64,000 nt of DNA from Blepharisma stoltei. Lineage: Eukaryota; Ciliophora; Heterotrichea; Heterotrichida; Blepharismidae. Below, piece by piece: positions 47,001 to 57,980 of this stretch (the stretch's first letter is position 1; the number at the start of each line of letters is the position of its first letter). Location: the NCBI GenBank assembly GCA_914767885.1, contig CAJZBQ010000021.1, positions 1-64,000 of the forward strand. The letters are read 5' to 3'. The notes beneath the pieces were generated by a model that ran no database searches, was not told the DNA's origin, and saw only the letters and a list, made by a program, of their open reading frames with translations. Position numbers and translations under genes: made by a program.

Positions 47001-48448
47001 CATGAACTTTGTAAGCCTGCATCGGTATCTGCTGAGCCAGGATTTGTGATTCCTGCATTTATACTTATAGGCAAAATCTTTTTACTGGACTTAGGGATTA
47101 TGGTTGATTGTCCTAAAAAGGTAAGTTTGCCAAAAATAGCCAAATTTTTATTAAAAATTGAGCCAGCAATAATCCTATTTCCATTTTGTATATTTACTAT
47201 TGAATAACTAGGCGGGCTATAATGGTTTGGCATTTTTGTGTCTAGAATTGCCTTGATATCTCTGACATCTTCTAATGATAATATACTAAATATGAGCTCT
47301 TCAATTGAAGTTTTTAAATAATCTACTATTGAAGTATCGTATTCGTGGCCAATTTCTGTTATTATTATTGCTCCATCTATGGTGCAACCATACCCACTTT
47401 CTTGGCTCAGCACAATCCCACTTCCATTTGTCAATAATTTTGCGTTTTTCAATGAGTTTTGTAAATCTATTGATATTTCATTATTAACAAAAAAATAGTA
47501 AAATGCGATCCCAGCTCTTACAACCACCCCATTGACTAAATCTTTAATATAGAAATTTCCCATAGATGGAGCTGTTTGCCCTTGATTTGCTCATGAGGAA
47601 AAATTTTTTGGTTTGACCAAACCATATGGTACTGGTCGAACCAAAAATTTCCCTAGTGGGCAAATCAAGGGCAAACAGCGCCATCTATGGGAAATTTCTA
47701 TATCAGACAATGATGCTATTGTAAAATAGTCAAAATACGCTGAATAATTTAAATATTCAGCTTTCTGGTTGTATTTTCCCTTGTCCATAAAAACTGCTCC
47801 TTGATCTCAATTAAGATAGCTCAATAAAGAGAAAAATGCGGTAATTTCTGATGAAGGAGAAGGGGATAACGAATAGGTTGATGGTTCAAGGTATTTGGAG
47901 TGAGACTGATAGACTAGATGGAATAAGGAAAAATCAATGCATAATTGAGAAATTGGGCTCCATATCAAATGACAGCGGGATTTTGACAGTGTGCATTTCA
48001 TCGAAATCCATTTGGTCGAAATTTTTGATAGTGCGACATTTGGCCGAAAAATTAACGGTTTTTTTCGGTCAAATGTCTCACTATCAAAAATTTTCAATCA
48101 ATTTTTGGCCAAAAATTTTTCGGTGAAATGGACTTATCAAAAAAGGCAAAGTCATTTGACCTGCACCCGAGAAATTGATTGTTGGATAATGAGATTTGTG
48201 GAGAGATCTAATAGGAGTAAAGACTTTGGATGCTGTAAAATGCAATTTTTAAGGGCTGAGAAGCTGCAAATGTGTAATTCTACTGATGAGTTAAAGTTTT
48301 GAAATATTTCAGGTACAAAGATTTCATATGGAAGGTTTTCTATGTATTCATAAGGGTTCTTAAAATCCACGACGATAACTTCTAAAGCTTGGGAAAATTT
48401 GAAAAATTCAGCCCACAGAATGGATATACCAATGATAAACCAAGACAT
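44072..48448 (-). CDS. Receptor-like protein 2, class C GPCR-like architecture
   Basis: ATG 48446-48448, TAA 44072-44074. Removing four inserts leaves 3378 nt and 1125 residues. Signal peptide (MSWFIIGISILWAEF), then a bilobed extracellular domain of about 750 residues with Cys pairs (QCPLCNYALE) and the motif GCTGPISIDPGSNDR, which recalls the FxGxTGxVxFDxxGDR region of class C receptors. The membrane domain runs from about residue 755 (GFCFLVFAITSIITFIIW) to about 1100. The tail YMIDEDA only appears when insert D8 is removed. The most complete member of the local receptor family, so the best reference for reading receptors 1 and 3. Confidence 0.82.
44127..44661. mobile_element. Germline insert D8, 16-bp target duplication
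   Basis: 535 bp, flanked by TGTAAAAGAAAATTTA (44111-44126) and TGTAAAAGCAAATTTA (44662-44677). Begins TTATTAAAATATGGCGTC, the D terminal motif. GC-rich interior. Removal rebuilds the receptor tail Phe-Lys-Phe-Ala-Phe-Thr-Ile-Arg-Ser, matching Phe-Arg-Phe-Ala-Phe-Ala-Leu-Arg-Ser in receptor 1. Confidence 0.85.
46059..46131. other. Short IES in receptor 2, 73 bp
   Basis: TA-bounded, AT-rich, no repeat kinship seen. Excision gives Leu-Asp-Tyr-Met-Ile-Asn-Arg-Gly, matching Leu-Asp-Tyr-Met-Ile-Thr-Lys-Gly in receptor 1. Confidence 0.82.
47548..47700. mobile_element. Palindromic C-family MITE/IES in receptor 2
   Basis: 153 bp, TA-bounded; ends TATAGAAATTTCCCATAGAT on both strands with the foldback continuing inward (GGGCAAAC, GGTTTGACCAAACC). 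Excision gives Leu-Ser-Asp-Ile-Lys-Asp-Leu-Val in frame. Confidence 0.88.
47956..48168. mobile_element. Mutator-like MITE with 9-bp duplication lacking TA
   Basis: 213 bp, flanked by GAGAAATTG at 47947-47955 and 48169-48177. Inverted ends GGCTCCATATCAAATGACAG and GGGTGCAGGTCAAATGACTT, with a large inner hairpin (ATAGTGCGACATTTGGCCGA / TGACCGAAAAAAACC type). Removing it with one 9-bp copy rebuilds Gln-Gln-Ser-Ile-Ser-Gln-Leu-Cys in receptor 2. No TA pair lies in the duplication, and I found no nearby TA pair that keeps the frame. Confidence 0.82.
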
Positions 48449-49398
48449 TTATAAATTCATAAAAAAAAATTTAAAATAATAATCAGTTCTTTTTATCAGT
48501 AGAGCTCAAAATTTGAACGTTATGCATTCAGAAAATTAAGCAGATTATAATTATAAAGTTAATTTACCATTTGACTCGAAAATAATTAAATAGGCAGCCC
48601 AAAAAAGTTATTTAATTGATATTATTTCTGGCTATCATAAAAGTTTACAATAACGAAAGCTTCATCAGCTTCATTGAAGTTTTTTACACCTTAAAGCAAC
48701 TGTAAAATTTCAGAGATCGATAAATTCGATAAGATTTATTTAGTGCTTTATTAGAGTGAAAACTCAAATCATCTCAGTATTTTATAAATATTCAACTTTT
48801 CATTATCTTAAAATGATGGTATACGCCAATAATGCTTATATTTGAAGACCTAAAATATATTCTTTTGCATTGCAAGTTGAATTGGAAATTTATATAACTC
48901 TAATTAGCGGCTCTAGCGTATTTATCTCGTCATAAACAGATTGTCTAGTCTTAGTCTTAGATTACTTATTTATTTTTAGAAAAAAATCTATATTACAAAT
49001 TTTTGGGTTTTACTAATGGTTTATTGCTAATCAAGAGAGGAAGATTAGTCTGCAGATCAAGATAGCTCATATTGAAAATGAATAGATAATATAAGGCATT
49101 TAAGTAAAAAAATCGACTAAAATTGTCTTCAAGTCTTAGAGCCCATAGCTATAAGCTTTTCAGCCTTAAGCACCTTTATTCCTTAAAGCTAAATTTCTTT
49201 GAGAAAAATACGTAAGATAACTAATTTTATCATTAATCTGTTTGCTCCATATTGCAAAAAGTTTTGATATATAGCTATATATTTAATCTATAAAAACTCA
49301 GTAATTTAAGTCATTTTCTACTATAATTGCCAATATTAACTATTTTGATAACTTATTATATATTAAGAGGAAAAATTTATAAAAAAGTTAAAGCCATT
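48449..49398. other. Intergenic DNA between receptors 2 and 3
   Basis: AT-rich, no supported gene or complete repeat. It contains the promoter of receptor 2 and the 3' flank of receptor pseudogene 3. Confidence 0.4.
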
Positions 49399-52090
49399 TT
49401 AATCATTTATCATATATACTGAGCCTCTAAATGCAAATGCAAATCTAAATAGTCCACGCAAATCTTTACTTTTTTCCGATAAAGTAGGCTAGGATATTTT
49501 TTAATTTGCAAATAAAGACCTAACAGAGCAAGTACTAGTCATCCAATACTTAAAAAAGCAAGATATGCTATAGAATTTCCACCAATACCTAGATAAAGTG
49601 TAGAGATTAAAGATTTAAGATAAGAGTATGGCCACGGCCCCATCGTTGCAAATTGAAAAAATTCTATAGGTATTGTGGCTGCTACAATTAAATCTCCTAT
49701 AGACATTTCTTGCTTTTCCCCGAAAATCCCAGCAGGAACATTCCATCATCTTTGCCATATAAAATATGTAGTGACTGTAGTAATAATAAAAACGAAAAAA
49801 GAAAGCCCAAATAGAAGTTCTCGCCCTTTTGTAAAAGTGCGAATTTCTCGGCTAGGGAAAGGGCACTCACCGTTTAAGTTTCTTATGTCGCTTGGCTTAA
49901 TTGATGTTCCATTAGCATAAATTAATGGATTTGTAATAGATAGCATTTTTGTGCTGAATGGCTTTAAATCTCCAACTCAATAAATTTCTGTGTTTCCTTT
50001 GCTATCGACTTTAAGAGCTTCTATTGGGTATATCTCATAAATTCTATCATTGCTATCAGGATTGATTGAGACAGGGCCTGTGCATCCAACAAATTTTGTC
50101 TGTCTTATTATTGACATTAACTTCAGTGGATCTGTATAATCTTTTCCAGTGTTTATTAAATAATCTAAAGCCTTAGCAATCAGATATGCACCATCATAAT
50201 ATGAACAAGTGAAATCGTTTACCGTGTCATTCGTTTTTAAAATTCACTTTAAAGCACCCTGACCTATTTCTCCTGTCCATCTTGGTGCATTAACTCTAGT
50301 CATAGCTACCCCAATTTCTAATCTTTTGTATAAATAAGTGTCATTGTTAGAAATATAATACAGAGGATTAAGGGTTCCTGCAAAAACATATAAATCGCCT
50401 TTTCTTAATCCTAAATCATATAAATATTCTAACACGTAATTGCACAAAGGGCACTGAATTAATATTATTAATAGCCTGGCTTTTGAATCAATAACTCCTT
50501 GCAGTGCAGATTTTGCAGCTTTAATGTCTTTTCTTTCAAGATTTTCTGGTATAATTCTTGAACTTTCTGAGTTTAGTAGCTTAATTCCTAAACTTTCAGC
50601 AGAAACCTTCATTAAATTATATGAAGAACTTCCTCATATGCTATCCTCATATATAATGGCAGCATTTTTTCACCCCATAGCTCTTAAAAATACGATATCA
50701 ATGTGCAATAGAAAAGGTGTGAGCAATCTCACATACATTGGGAATTTCTCTTTAGAACTTAAAAAAGGGCTACCATTGGCAGCTCCTATTGAAGGAATCA
50801 CTATGTTTGATTCTTTAAAAAAATTGTATGTACCAATCGCAACTGAAGAGCCACCTGGCATTATATGTGCAAGGCCTAATTGGCTAATGTCTTTATTAAA
50901 ACATGTTTTTATATAAGCTTCATCAAAAACAGTAGCTCCACAGTCAAAAATAGCCGTACTAATATGGAAATTCTGTAAAATATCATGACCTTCATTAATT
51001 TTTGCTATTGAAGCAAATGCACCAAGTGAGTCAATATCTGCTGAATCAGTGTCAGAGCCGTCTGGGTTTGTAAATCCTGGATTTATACTTATTGGTAACA
51101 CTTTTTTGTCAGATTTAGGTATAGTACTTGAGTTCCTAAAAAAGTTATATTGCCTGATATAACTAAATTTCCATTCGTTATTGATCCAACAATCACTCTT
51201 TGGCCATTCTGTATATTTATAATAGAAAACTCAGGAGAAGCATAATGTTTTGGCAATTTTGAGTCAAAAAATGTTTTGACGTCTTTTGAATTTTCAGCTT
51301 CTAGTACTAAAGAAATAATTTCTATGATTGTAGATTTTAAATATTCTTGTGATGAAGCGTCAAATTCATGGCCTTTCTCTGCTATGATCAAGACTCCTTC
51401 AGTATCACATTCATATCCACTTTCTTGATTTAAAATGACTGCACTTCCGCTTGTTAACAATTTTGCATTTTTTAAGGCAATTTGCATATTTTTTGATTGA
51501 AGGGTGTTAAGGAAAAGATAGTAAATGGTAGCTCCAGTCCTTGCAATAACTCCATCAATTAGGCCATTAGTATCTGTCATAGTTGAAACAGTATAATAAT
51601 CAAGCTCGGATAAATATTGCAAAATTTCATCTTTAAAATACTTAGTATCCTCGTTTAAAAAGACAGTACCTTGACTTCAATTAAAATATCTTAATAATGA
51701 CAAAAACGCACTTAAATAATCAGAAAATGAAGAAGTCAACGAGTAACTTCATTTTTCTAAATATCTGAAATTATTCTGAAATACTAAATGTATTAAAAAA
51801 TAATCCTGGCATATTTGAGAAAGCGAATTTTGAACTATTAGATCTTTTGAATAATCAAGCAGTAGTGAAGAGTTTGGGTGTTGAGAAATACAAAATAAAA
51901 TAGAGGAAAAATTGCACTTGTGCCATTCTACAGAGGCATTGAAAATTGTTAATAACTCAGGTGAGGGAAATTCACTTCAAAGCGATTCTTGGGAATCGCC
52001 TGGGTAGTCCACCACAATGGTCTCTAAGGAATTGCAGAATTCAAAAAATATAATAAGTACAACAGCTGCTTTAAAAGCTGATAAAGCCAT
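49399..52090 (-). pseudogene. Receptor-like pseudogene 3, frameshifts and membrane-domain deletion
   Basis: ATG 52088-52090 and a full signal peptide and extracellular domain matching receptors 1 and 2, with no inserts. Three defects are visible. (1) One base is missing near 51130 (Phe-Leu-Gly then Ser-Ser-Thr-Ile-Pro in another frame). (2) About 250 codons of the membrane domain are missing between Met-Gly-Pro near 49640 and Leu-Ile-Ser-Thr near 49610. (3) One base is missing near 49465 in Arg-Lys-Lys-Gly-Lys. Restoring the two bases would make the total length divisible by three. Either a recent pseudogene or, for the single bases only, assembly errors next to homopolymers. Confidence 0.75.
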
Positions 52091-53258
52091 TTATAATCAT
52101 TCAATATTCAGGTGAAAATTAGTTTTGATTAAATATATATATAAAAATGTACTTGCTGATAATTTATGCAAAATTAAATTATTCAAAATTTATTGAGCTC
52201 CTTATCCTTGATTGAACTATTAAGTGAAAACCTCATAAGAGTTATTTATCAAGGTAAGTATATTATCCAATCAAGGAATACCATGGAATTTTAATCAACT
52301 AAAAAGCACTAATTTAAGTTTATGAATAAATCTTTTAAATTCCTAGATGCCACCAATTAGTTTTAGAGTCTTGAATAAAATAAAAAAATTTTAAATGTAA
52401 CCAATTTCGAGCTGTTTAATAACTTACGAGTAAAACCATTGAAAAAATCATTATTTTTTTTGGGTCTATTTAACTAATAAATTAAAAAATTTGGCCAACC
52501 ATTGTTGCAATATTTTAGCTAAAACTAAGTGCTTTGATGCAGTTCTTATGGCCTTTCTAATGATAAATTTTAATATGGATGCCAGTTTAAATTTATCTAA
52601 GTCCTTTAACTACAATCAATATATATATAATTGCAAGAATATCCAATTAAAAGAGATAAATAAATTATATTGATTTTTCAAAAACTTGTTTTAAAAATTT
52701 TTTGGAAGGTCTAATATTCATTTTGTTTAGAAATTTTATTACACAAAAAGTCTCTTGAGCCATAAAATGCATTGGAAAATTCATAGTGTAACTTAAGTTG
52801 AAATTACTCTTATTAAAACTTCAAATCCGATGCTTCATACGAAAGAATCTTCAACTGTACAACGAGTCGTCTCCTCCATGGTCGCTAAAATTTCAATTGC
52901 CTCAAGCCCCAACCAGGGCTCCCTTTGAACTGCCATTAACCTCTAGATAGTTTCTCTTTGACTCAGGAATCTTGATCTCGTTTATTTTTTCACTGAATCA
53001 GTATAAGGGGTTTACCTCTTAACGAGACCTGCCATTTAAAATGTCAAGGCAGAATAAAAGATTAAAATATTTAGCAACTAGATAGCCTGGAGGCGAATTT
53101 ATCTAAATTGCATGAGATTAACTTAATTAAAATAATTAATGCAAAATCCGAACTAGCATTTTCAAGCTAATCTAATAATCGTTAAGGTTGAAATTATAAT
53201 TTAAATTAATTTTTCAAATAATTAATACAATTAATTTGGTAATACAGAAACTCAATAT
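52091..53258. other. Intergenic DNA, no gene seen
   Basis: AT-rich throughout, with a CTCCTTATCCTTGATTGAAC motif near 52200 and CCAATCAAGG near 52270 that may be ends of a small repeat. I see no supported gene. Confidence 0.4.
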
Positions 53259-53441
53259 TTATCGTACATCGGTATCAGTAGAACATGTATCATCTGATGA
53301 CTGTGAAGCTGCTTGATTAAGTAAAACAACAGAATAATATTGAGTTTCATAATCAATCGAAATGCTTGGATGATTAGCTACGCTCCTTGAGTTAAGAACT
53401 TCGAAGCTTATTTCGTCAAGCTTAGAACATCGGCATCCCAT
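53259..53441 (-). CDS. Possible small acylated protein (60 aa)
   Basis: A 60-residue ORF starting MGCRCSK and ending in a Ser/Asp/Thr-rich tail. The Met-Gly-Cys start is typical of proteins that carry myristate and palmitate at the N terminus and sit on membranes. No family recognised and no homologue in the window. ORFs of this size also occur by chance, so it is tentative. Confidence 0.35.
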   Translation of the reverse strand: MGCRCSKLDEISFEVLNSRSVANHPSISIDYETQYYSVVLLNQAASQSSDDTCSTDTDVR

Positions 53442-54118
53442 TTCCGTAAAAAATTATCTATTTTTTAAATATTTGTCAGATTAATGGAAAATAGATCAGG
53501 ATTTAACCAAAGATATTTTGTTTTTTCGAAAGCTTCGAGAACGAAGTTAAAAAATTTAGATATAAGCAATATATTCCTTCTAGAAATCATTATTGTAGGC
53601 TCTATTTATAAATTTGCTTAAATGCTATTGATAACAGTGCTAGTGGCTCATATCATTGATAACTCACATATAAATGGCAACTTGACTGTTCGAAAAATTG
53701 TAAAAATAAACTCAAATTTTTATAATAATTTTTTATTGCAATTTTACTAAGTCGACTTGTTCTTCTCTTATTTTCGGAAGATTGATTTTTGATATGCTTA
53801 TTCAGCTCTCTTACTTTTTTTTTAAAAATAAATTAATATGAGATTAACGAATTTTGTTTTATTTAAATTCCCTTTAATTATATTGATTTTGAAAAAGATT
53901 CCACTTAACCAATTACTTTATAATAATTAGAAAAATCATTTTAAAAGCTAATCTTGCAAGAGTTGATATTTTTTATTCAAAATAACTAAATTTCTCAATT
54001 TAAAAATATCCAAAAACAACCCATTTGAACTGATCTTTATATTAAAATTGCAGCTTAATAATAAAATGTAATGTCAATTATTTTCCCAAGCATAAATCAG
54101 TAAGTCTAAACAATTTAA
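53442..54118. other. Intergenic divergent promoter region
   Basis: AT-rich, no gene or repeat recognised; upstream of the beta-propeller gene. Confidence 0.4.
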
Positions 54119-55065
54119 ATGGAAGATTTGCAAATTGGACCCTTTGAGCCTATGATTGAAGGCATTCTAGATGGGATCTGGAGTGTTACAGAAGATGTTG
54201 AAGGAAATGTATACGCAGTCTGCCAAACAGGCTACGTTTATTCCATAGTCGATCGGCAATGTCAAGAGCTCTACTACACTGGTGGGCAGCCAAACTCCTT
54301 ATGCTTTGATGGAAACAATACCGCTTACATCGCAGATATGGCCCATCAACGAGTTTTATGTCACACTGACAACGAGGGGAAACAAGAAGTAACTGAAATT
54401 GTCAAAGATTATGAAGGAAAACCTTTATTAGGTCCAAATAGCTTACTCTTTTAGCAATTTAATATATTTTTTAAGCATTTTTCGTAGAAAAAATAGGATT
54501 TTTCTAATGGTTTTGCTGAGAAAAGTTAGCATTAAGCGAACAAAACAACTATTTATACTTCACTGACAGTGGACCAATAGGAGAAACCTCAATAGCTTCC
54601 CCATCTGGCAGCATTTTTGCAGCAGATCTAGAACTTTTGGTCTTAAAACCTTTAGCACTCAATTGTTTAGCTCACCCTACAGGAATTGCAATAAGCTCAG
54701 ACGGGAAAACTATTTTTGTGGCAGAAATGTATAGAAATAGGATATTGAGGCTGAGCCAGAACCCAAGTGGTGTACATCATATGAGTGTTTTTTATCAATT
54801 TTCAGGAAGATTAGGACCTTCTGCATTAGCGATTAGCGAAAATGGGCTTCTTTATGTTGCAAATTATGATTTTGCGGATTATTCGAGAAATGGACTGATA
54901 TCAATCCTTAATATGGAAGGACAATTGCTGAATACAGTCACTGTCCCGAATGCTCCTGAAATCACTGGGCTTTATTTTTCAAAAACAAAGCCTGGAATTC
55001 TTTATATAACTGAATCAACCACAGCAACAGCTTATAGAGTGACTGTTCCTAGCGACCACGCATAA
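54119..55065 (+). CDS. SMP-30/strictosidine synthase-like beta-propeller protein
   Basis: ATG 54119, TAA 55063-55065. Removing the IES 54452-54549 leaves 849 nt and 282 residues. Repeated blade-like motifs are visible: DVEGNVYAVCQTGYVYSI, GGQPNSLCFDGNNTAYIADM, LYFTDSG, HPTGIAISSDGKTIFVAEMY, and a final TGLYFSKTKPGILYITES. The layout matches six-bladed propellers of the SMP-30/gluconolactonase/strictosidine synthase-like group, which bind a divalent metal and act on lactones or esters. No signal peptide, so it is probably cytosolic. Substrate unknown. Confidence 0.78.
54452..54549. other. IES in beta-propeller gene, 98 bp
   Basis: TA-bounded. Excision gives Leu-Leu-Phe-Tyr-Leu-Tyr-Phe-Thr-Asp in frame. 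Inner AAAATAGGATTTTTCTAATG and a GCGAACAAAAC end recall the B family, so this may be a shrunken B element. Confidence 0.82.
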
Positions 55066-55322
55066 ATAAAGATAAAGGGAAATTACCTAGATATTTTAAC
55101 TAAAAATATAATAAAATTTAAATGCTTATATTTCATATAGAGATTTTCATTTTGTGATATTAAATTTATATTGCTTATAATCAGTTTAGTAAACTTTTAT
55201 GCCAATATTTAGGACGAAATATTATAGAGCTTGCGCTATACTTATTCTTTTCTAATGAGAGTATATAATGAAATAATTAAGAAACTTAAAGATTGGATAA
55301 ATTAAAATTTAGGTTGAATAAT

Positions 55323-55327
55323 AAAAA
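55323..55327 (-). terminator. RNA polymerase III terminator (T5)
   Basis: Five T residues on the minus strand directly after the discriminator base of the tRNA. Confidence 0.7.
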
Positions 55328-55398
55328 TGCACCATCCGGGACTCGAACCCGAGCCGGTAACTTGGGAGGCTACCATCATACCCCTAGACTAATAGTGC
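55328..55398 (-). tRNA. tRNA-Gly, anticodon CCC
   Basis: 71 nt with a full cloverleaf. The acceptor stem GCACTAT pairs with ATGGTGC (one T-G pair) and the discriminator is A. The anticodon stem GTAGC/GTTAC encloses loop CTCCCAA, giving anticodon CCC for Gly codon GGG. The T-arm is TCGGG-TTCGAGT-CCCGG, which supplies the B-box GGTTCGAGTCC. No intron; CCA is not encoded, as usual in eukaryotes. A T5 terminator follows at once. The only RNA gene I find in the window. Confidence 0.95.
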
Positions 55399-55735
55399 AG
55401 GCAGTTTATTATAATTTCTTCATGTTATATACTCTACTTTCTCAATTCAAAAGAATCAGGGAATTTTAATTAAATTTTCGTATTTGAATAATTTTAATCT
55501 ATTCTTTTACGTAAAATAGATTATAAATTAAATACTTATTATCTGAGCTTTGAGCTTAAATTTTTGCAAATTTTTATGAGCTAGCTTAAGTCAACATTTC
55601 TTTATCAGCTAATTCTTTAGCCTTTTATGGCTTTTTTATAATAAGATTATCGCTGCATTTTATACAAATTTATTATTCCAATCCCTAATTTATTCATCCA
55701 AATCTGCATTTAGAACATATTGAAAATCTAATAAA

Positions 55736-57964
55736 ATGGATTTAAGAGAATATTCAGAATCAATTCTAACAAACCTCAAAAACTGTGAAGATGAAAACAT
55801 GGCAGAGATTCTAAATCAGCAAGAAGACCTCGCTCATTTATATATGGAAATGTCTGCATCCGGTAATATTTTGCTGAACATTGAAGAAATGCTTACTAAA
55901 TTTGAGAGTGGGCTAGGTAATATCAGCAGTGAAATTAAGTCACTGCAATCGCAAACTCTGAATTTAAGTGTACAGATGAACAACAGAAAAGACTTAGATA
56001 ATAAGCTGAAACACTATGTCTCACAAGTGATGATTGCCCCAGAGCTAACTAATAAATTGCTGTATTCAGAAATAGATGAAGGCTATATTATTTTTGTGAA
56101 CCAATTAAAAGAAAAACTTAAGTACATTAAATTCCAAGGGAAAATATATATATCTATACACAAATATCAACTATTTATCATTAATTTTCCTATTTCCTAA
56201 CAAAAATAGCATATAGTTTTACAAGAAAATAATTAATTTCTTATAAATAGTCTAAGATATCAAGACCAAGAAATAATACCTCCCTCTATGAAAGACATTA
56301 TCCCTGTCCTACGAAATATCTCTGACAAAGTGACCTGAAAAATCAAAAATTTCATATGAAATTTTATCCTTTCTATCGTAAAACCCAGAATTAACATGAC
56401 TTTATTGCAAGAGAGTATGCTTAAATACAAAGACTTCCTGCAATTTTTAAGAGAAAATTCTCAAGAAAATTACGTTGAGCTTTGTATGAAGTACACAGAA
56501 GCAATGTCGTCAGTCAATTTTAGCTATTTTAAAGCATATATGGCTGGGATAAAGAAAAAAATAAAGGACGACTCCACAAAGCTAGACGTAATAATCAGCG
56601 AAATTTCAGACCATTCTCTATGAAAAGTCCGTGGATTTGAATTAAATAATCGCCATTCTATTATTGACTCATTAGAAACTTTAGAACCTATTACAAGTGA
56701 CAATAAAAAAGAGTCATTTTACATAGAGCGGCTATTCCAAAGTGCCTGCATATCTTTAATGAGCTCTTTTCAGGAAAGTTTTGCATTTACTTTAGACTTT
56801 TTTGGACTTAAGCCAGAACAGTATAATCCAATTTTTGGTGATATTTATATACAGACTTTTCAAAATATCATTGATACTTTTGCGTTGTTATTTTCAAATA
56901 CATATGATGTGCTAGGACTTTTATTGGTATTAAGAATCAATTCTGCCCTTGAATATATATAAAATTTTTGATTAATTAAGAATTATCATTTTATGGTTTT
57001 AAATGAAACCATTAAGTAAATAATGCCATACATTTTTATAATAAATATAAATTTTGTAGTAAAAAATTCCTTTAGTCTTTCGAACTTTTAATACAATTGA
57101 GAAGAAAAACATGACAGCTCTCCTAAGCTTTTTTGAGAGAGTTCGCATGATTTGTTGGCCTCGTCTGCAGTTTCTTCTAGATACCAACCTTCGGGAGATG
57201 GAAAAAGCATACTATCTCCGTGCCACTGATATCACCCTGCATCCATTAACGTCAAGATTTACCCAATTTATTGTGTCACTACACAAAATATCTCCAACAG
57301 ACGATATGTTCAGACAGCGTCTTGCTTTATTTAAGCGAGCCTTAATGCACTCTTTGACAAGACTCTCCCAAGACATTTCAGATGAGAAAAATAGGACTGT
57401 TTTCCTTATAAATAATTTGGATTATTTAATTACAGAATTTAATGACCAAGGCTTAGTCCTTTCTGATGATTTTTTGCAGCTGGAAGGGGATCTCAACAAT
57501 TTAATTGAAATTTTTTTAAAAATGCAACTGAAAGAGGTTTTCGGAGCTTTAATGGGGATTATAGAAAACCCTGAAAAAGCGAGTCCAGAAGATGTAGAAA
57601 CTGTGCTTAAAGATTTTAATATAAACTGAAAAAAAGGGATACATCTGCTAGAAGTCATAGAAAAAGACCTTTTTACAGGCAAAGAGATCCAAAAAGACAT
57701 ATTGCGTGGCCTATTATTTTTTCTCAGAGAAATTTCTATATTCAGCTCTAATTTTTCATACTCAAAAACCATTATTTTCTCTCCAAACAATTTCTTATGA
57801 GGAAATCCTTTATTTTTCAAAAGACCTGCTCCATATTGCGGCGTACTTATACCACTTTTTTAATGGACTACAACGACTTCGTCGAAATCATCAAGCGAAG
57901 CTACCTCCATTTATCAAACTTATTAGTATCCGCACGAGGAATAATGGCAGAAACACAGCGTTAA
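55736..57964 (+). CDS. VPS52: VPS52-like GARP/EARP tethering complex subunit
   Basis: ATG 55736, TAA 57962-57964. Removing three IESs (about 56145-56243, 56956-57091, 57759-57847) leaves 1905 nt and about 634 residues. The N-terminal coiled coil (MLTKFESGLGNISSEIKSLQ) is characteristic of VPS52. So is the middle block (MLKYKDFLQFLRENS, TEAMSSVNFSYFKAYMAG), then WPRLQFLLDTNLREM and NRTVFLINNLDYLI. VPS52 is a subunit of the GARP complex that tethers endosome-derived vesicles at the trans-Golgi. The C-terminal about 35 residues depend on the third IES placement, where two frames compete; the frame with MDYNDFVEIIKRSYLHL best fits the family. Slightly shorter than animal VPS52 (about 720). Confidence 0.85.
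56145..56243. other. IES in VPS52, about 99 bp
   Basis: AT-rich. TA pairs in matching codon phase at 56145-56146 and 56244-56245 give an in-frame join (Gly-Lys-Ile-Asn-Ser-Leu-Arg-Tyr). Other TA pairs in the same phase are possible, so the ends are uncertain by a few codons. Confidence 0.65.
56956..57091. other. IES in VPS52, 136 bp
   Basis: TA-bounded, AT-rich, no repeat kinship seen. Excision gives Ala-Leu-Glu-Tyr-Thr-Ile-Glu-Lys-Lys in frame. Confidence 0.75.
57759..57847. other. Probable IES in VPS52, about 89 bp
   Basis: Needed to move from the frame of the Trp-Lys-Lys-Gly helix to the family-like C-terminal frame. TA pairs at 57759-57760 and 57848-57849 are in phase. The interior is less AT-rich than other short IESs, so this one is tentative. 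Confidence 0.5.
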
Positions 57965-57980
57965 GAAGAAGATAATTAAC

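Larger units (their letters stand above)
55066..55735. other. Intergenic DNA containing one tRNA gene
   Basis: AT-rich flanks on both sides of the tRNA-Gly gene. Nothing else recognised. Confidence 0.5.

Noticed and set aside
51089-51622. Separate 177-residue gene
   Set aside because: It is the middle of receptor pseudogene 3, ending at a one-base frameshift.
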